From contig JBDHAD010000006.1 of the NCBI GenBank assembly GCA_039588215.1, positions 4,971 through 68,970 of the forward strand: a DNA stretch of 64,000 bases, written 5' to 3'. This document shows, piece by piece, positions 62,866 to 64,000 of this stretch. The stretch's first letter is position 1, and each line of letters starts with the position of its first letter. The position numbers and the translations under genes are program-made. Under the pieces are notes generated by a model. That model made no database searches. It was not told the DNA's origin and worked only from the letters and a program-made list of their open reading frames with translations. The stretch comes from JBDHAC01 sp039588215. GTDB taxonomy: Bacteria; Gemmatimonadota; Gemmatimonadetes; Palauibacterales; Palauibacteraceae.

Positions 62866-64000
62866 ATGACGACAGACAGCACCCGTCTCTCGGTCAAGGA
62901 GAAGATCGGCTACGGCCTGGGGGACACCGCCTCGCACTTCGTGTGGGACATGGTCGGCTTCTGGATCCTGATCTTCTACACCGACACCTTCGGGATCTCG
63001 GCTGCGGCGGCGGGCACCATCATGTTCATCGCGCGGTTCTGGGACATGGCCACCGACCCGCTGATGGGGGTGATCTCCGATCGCACTCGGACCCGGTGGG
63101 GCAAGTTCCGCCCGTACATCCTTTGGATGGCCCTGCCCTACAGCGTTCTCGCGGTACTGGCGTTCTCGACTCCCGATCTCGGCCAGACCGGCAAAGTGGT
63201 CTACGCGGCGGTCACCTACCTGCTCCTGATGACCGCCTACACCGCGATCAACCTGCCCTATTCGTCCCTAGGCGCCGTGATGACGTCGGACTCCTACGAG
63301 CGCACCAGCCTGAACACCTATCGTTTCGTCTGCGCATTCGTCGGCCAGCTGATCGTCTCCGGCCTGGCCCTGACCCTGGCCCTGTACTTCGGCCAGGGCG
63401 ACAACGCCAAGGGCTATCGCCTCACCGTCACCCTGTTCGCGGTGATTTCGTTCGTGCTCTTCATCGTCACCTTCCTGTCCACCCGGGAGCGCATTCAACC
63501 TCCGCCGACGCAGCAAGATTCCGTGAAACAGGACTTCAAGATCCTGCTGCGCAACCGGCCGTGGGTCATCCTGGCCACTGTCGGGATCGTCTCCTTCGTG
63601 ATGTTCGCTCTCCAGAACCTCTCCCTGGCCTACTACTTCAAGTACTACATCGGCAGGGAGGAGAGCGTGCAACTGTTCAACGTGGTGGGGAGCGTTGCCT
63701 TGATCGTTGCGCTACCCCTCTCCAGGCCCCTCGCCCAGCGGTTCGGGAAGAGAAACGTGTTCATCGGCAGCTCGCTCCTCTCCGGCTCGTTCTTCATCCT
63801 GCTCTACCTGCCGGGAGCCGAGAGCCTCGGCTGGATCTACGCGCTGAATATCCTGGGCAAGATGGCCTACGCCCCGGCGGTGCCGTTGCTCTGGACCATG
63901 ATCGCGGACGCCGCCGACTACGCGGAATGGACGACCGGGCGGCGGGCCACGGGTCTCTTCTTCTCCGCCGCCACCTTCGCCCAGAAGGGCGGCTGGGGCA
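62866..64000 (+). CDS. GPH-family (MelB-like) sugar symporter, 3' end outside window
   Basis: 378 codons seen from ATG 62866, with GGGA six bases upstream. GPH motifs: W-D-M-V-G-F-W-I-L-I-F-Y-T-D near 27-40, D-R-T-R-T-R-W-G-K-F-R-P-Y near 73-85, and D-A-A-D-Y-A-E-W near 346-353. Ten or so membrane segments are visible. It is an intact relative of the broken transporter at 56744, but with divergent sequence, so it may cover its function. Likely imports oligosaccharides or glucosides with a cation. Divergent from the GH3 gene. Confidence 0.93.
   Translation, partial: MTTDSTRLSVKEKIGYGLGDTASHFVWDMVGFWILIFYTDTFGISAAAAGTIMFIARFWDMATDPLMGVISDRTRTRWGKFRPYILWMALPYSVLAVLAFSTPDLGQTGKVVYAAVTYLLLMTAYTAINLPYSSLGAVMTSDSYERTSLNTYRFVCAFVGQLIVSGLALTLALYFGQGDNAKGYRLTVTLFAVISFVLFIVTFLSTRERIQPPPTQQDSVKQDFKILLRNRPWVILATVGIVSFVMFALQNLSLAYYFKYYIGREESVQLFNVVGSVALIVALPLSRPLAQRFGKRNVFIGSSLLSGSFFILLYLPGAESLGWIYALNILGKMAYAPAVPLLWTMIADAADYAEWTTGRRATGLFFSAATFAQKGGWG

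Noticed and set aside
1..64000. CRISPR arrays, tRNA, rRNA or insertion sequences
   Set aside because: No regularly spaced repeats, no cloverleaf-like or rRNA-like stretches and no transposase motifs were seen on reading both strands; short tRNAs could only be excluded by a covariance search.

Overview
The window is high-GC DNA (roughly two thirds G+C by eye) packed with genes on both strands. It holds about 38 genes, no RNA genes and no CRISPR array. TamA/TamB, many lipoprotein and secretion signals, and numerous exported beta-propeller, TolB-like and BNR-repeat proteins point to a diderm heterotroph. The mix of a Ser/Thr kinase fused to TolB/TPR modules, a propeller-amidohydrolase fusion, CRTAC1-type FG-GAP/UnbV proteins, a sortilin-like BNR protein and M14/S10 exopeptidases is what I would expect of Gemmatimonadota or a close relative. 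That placement is inference, as no marker gene is present.

Layout. Positions 1-4304 (minus strand) hold an MscS-type channel that is a predicted lipoprotein. It overlaps by a GTGA junction a very large coiled-coil ATPase that runs off the left edge. Positions 4591-9741 (plus) hold a propeller-amidohydrolase, an unknown protein and a DUF3108 protein. Positions 9784-13598 (minus) are a tight operon of two extended SDR epimerases around a PAP2-type integral phosphotransferase, followed by a CPBP protease; it looks like membrane-lipid or glycolipid metabolism. A GT21-like glycosyltransferase lies nearby at 17050-18282. Positions 14352-22137 include two signalling proteins sharing a TolB-like plus TPR architecture, one of them a Ser/Thr kinase. 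Positions 22396-26168 (plus) carry an M14 peptidase, an SDR, a Mut7-C RNase-like protein and a DUF1579-like protein. Positions 26308-33311 (minus) are amidohydrolase, TamA and TamB; the last two share a second GTGA junction. Next come an MBL-fold hydrolase, a GNAT/ADP-forming acyl-CoA synthetase fusion, a low-GC DUF3788 insert (37375-37794), a DAACS symporter and an S10 peptidase.

Positions 41539-47569 hold two convergent FG-GAP/UnbV proteins. A dCache-HAMP-PAS-PAS sensor with no output domain follows, and then a BNR-repeat exported protein.

Positions 53147-64000 are best read as a beta-1,3-glucan (laminarin-type) use locus: a clan GH-Q phosphorylase (GH149/GH161-like), a GPH-family sugar transporter, an MFS sugar porter, a GH17 lipoprotein, a GH3 lipoprotein and a second GPH transporter. 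The proposed flow is external cleavage by GH17 and GH3, proton- or sodium-coupled uptake, then phosphorolysis to glucose-1-phosphate. Two of the six genes are broken. The first transporter carries an 8-bp tandem duplication that shifts the frame. The GH3 gene has an internal frame break and has lost its 3' end at the junction with GH17. This suggests recent decay, a phase-variable state, or sequence/assembly error.
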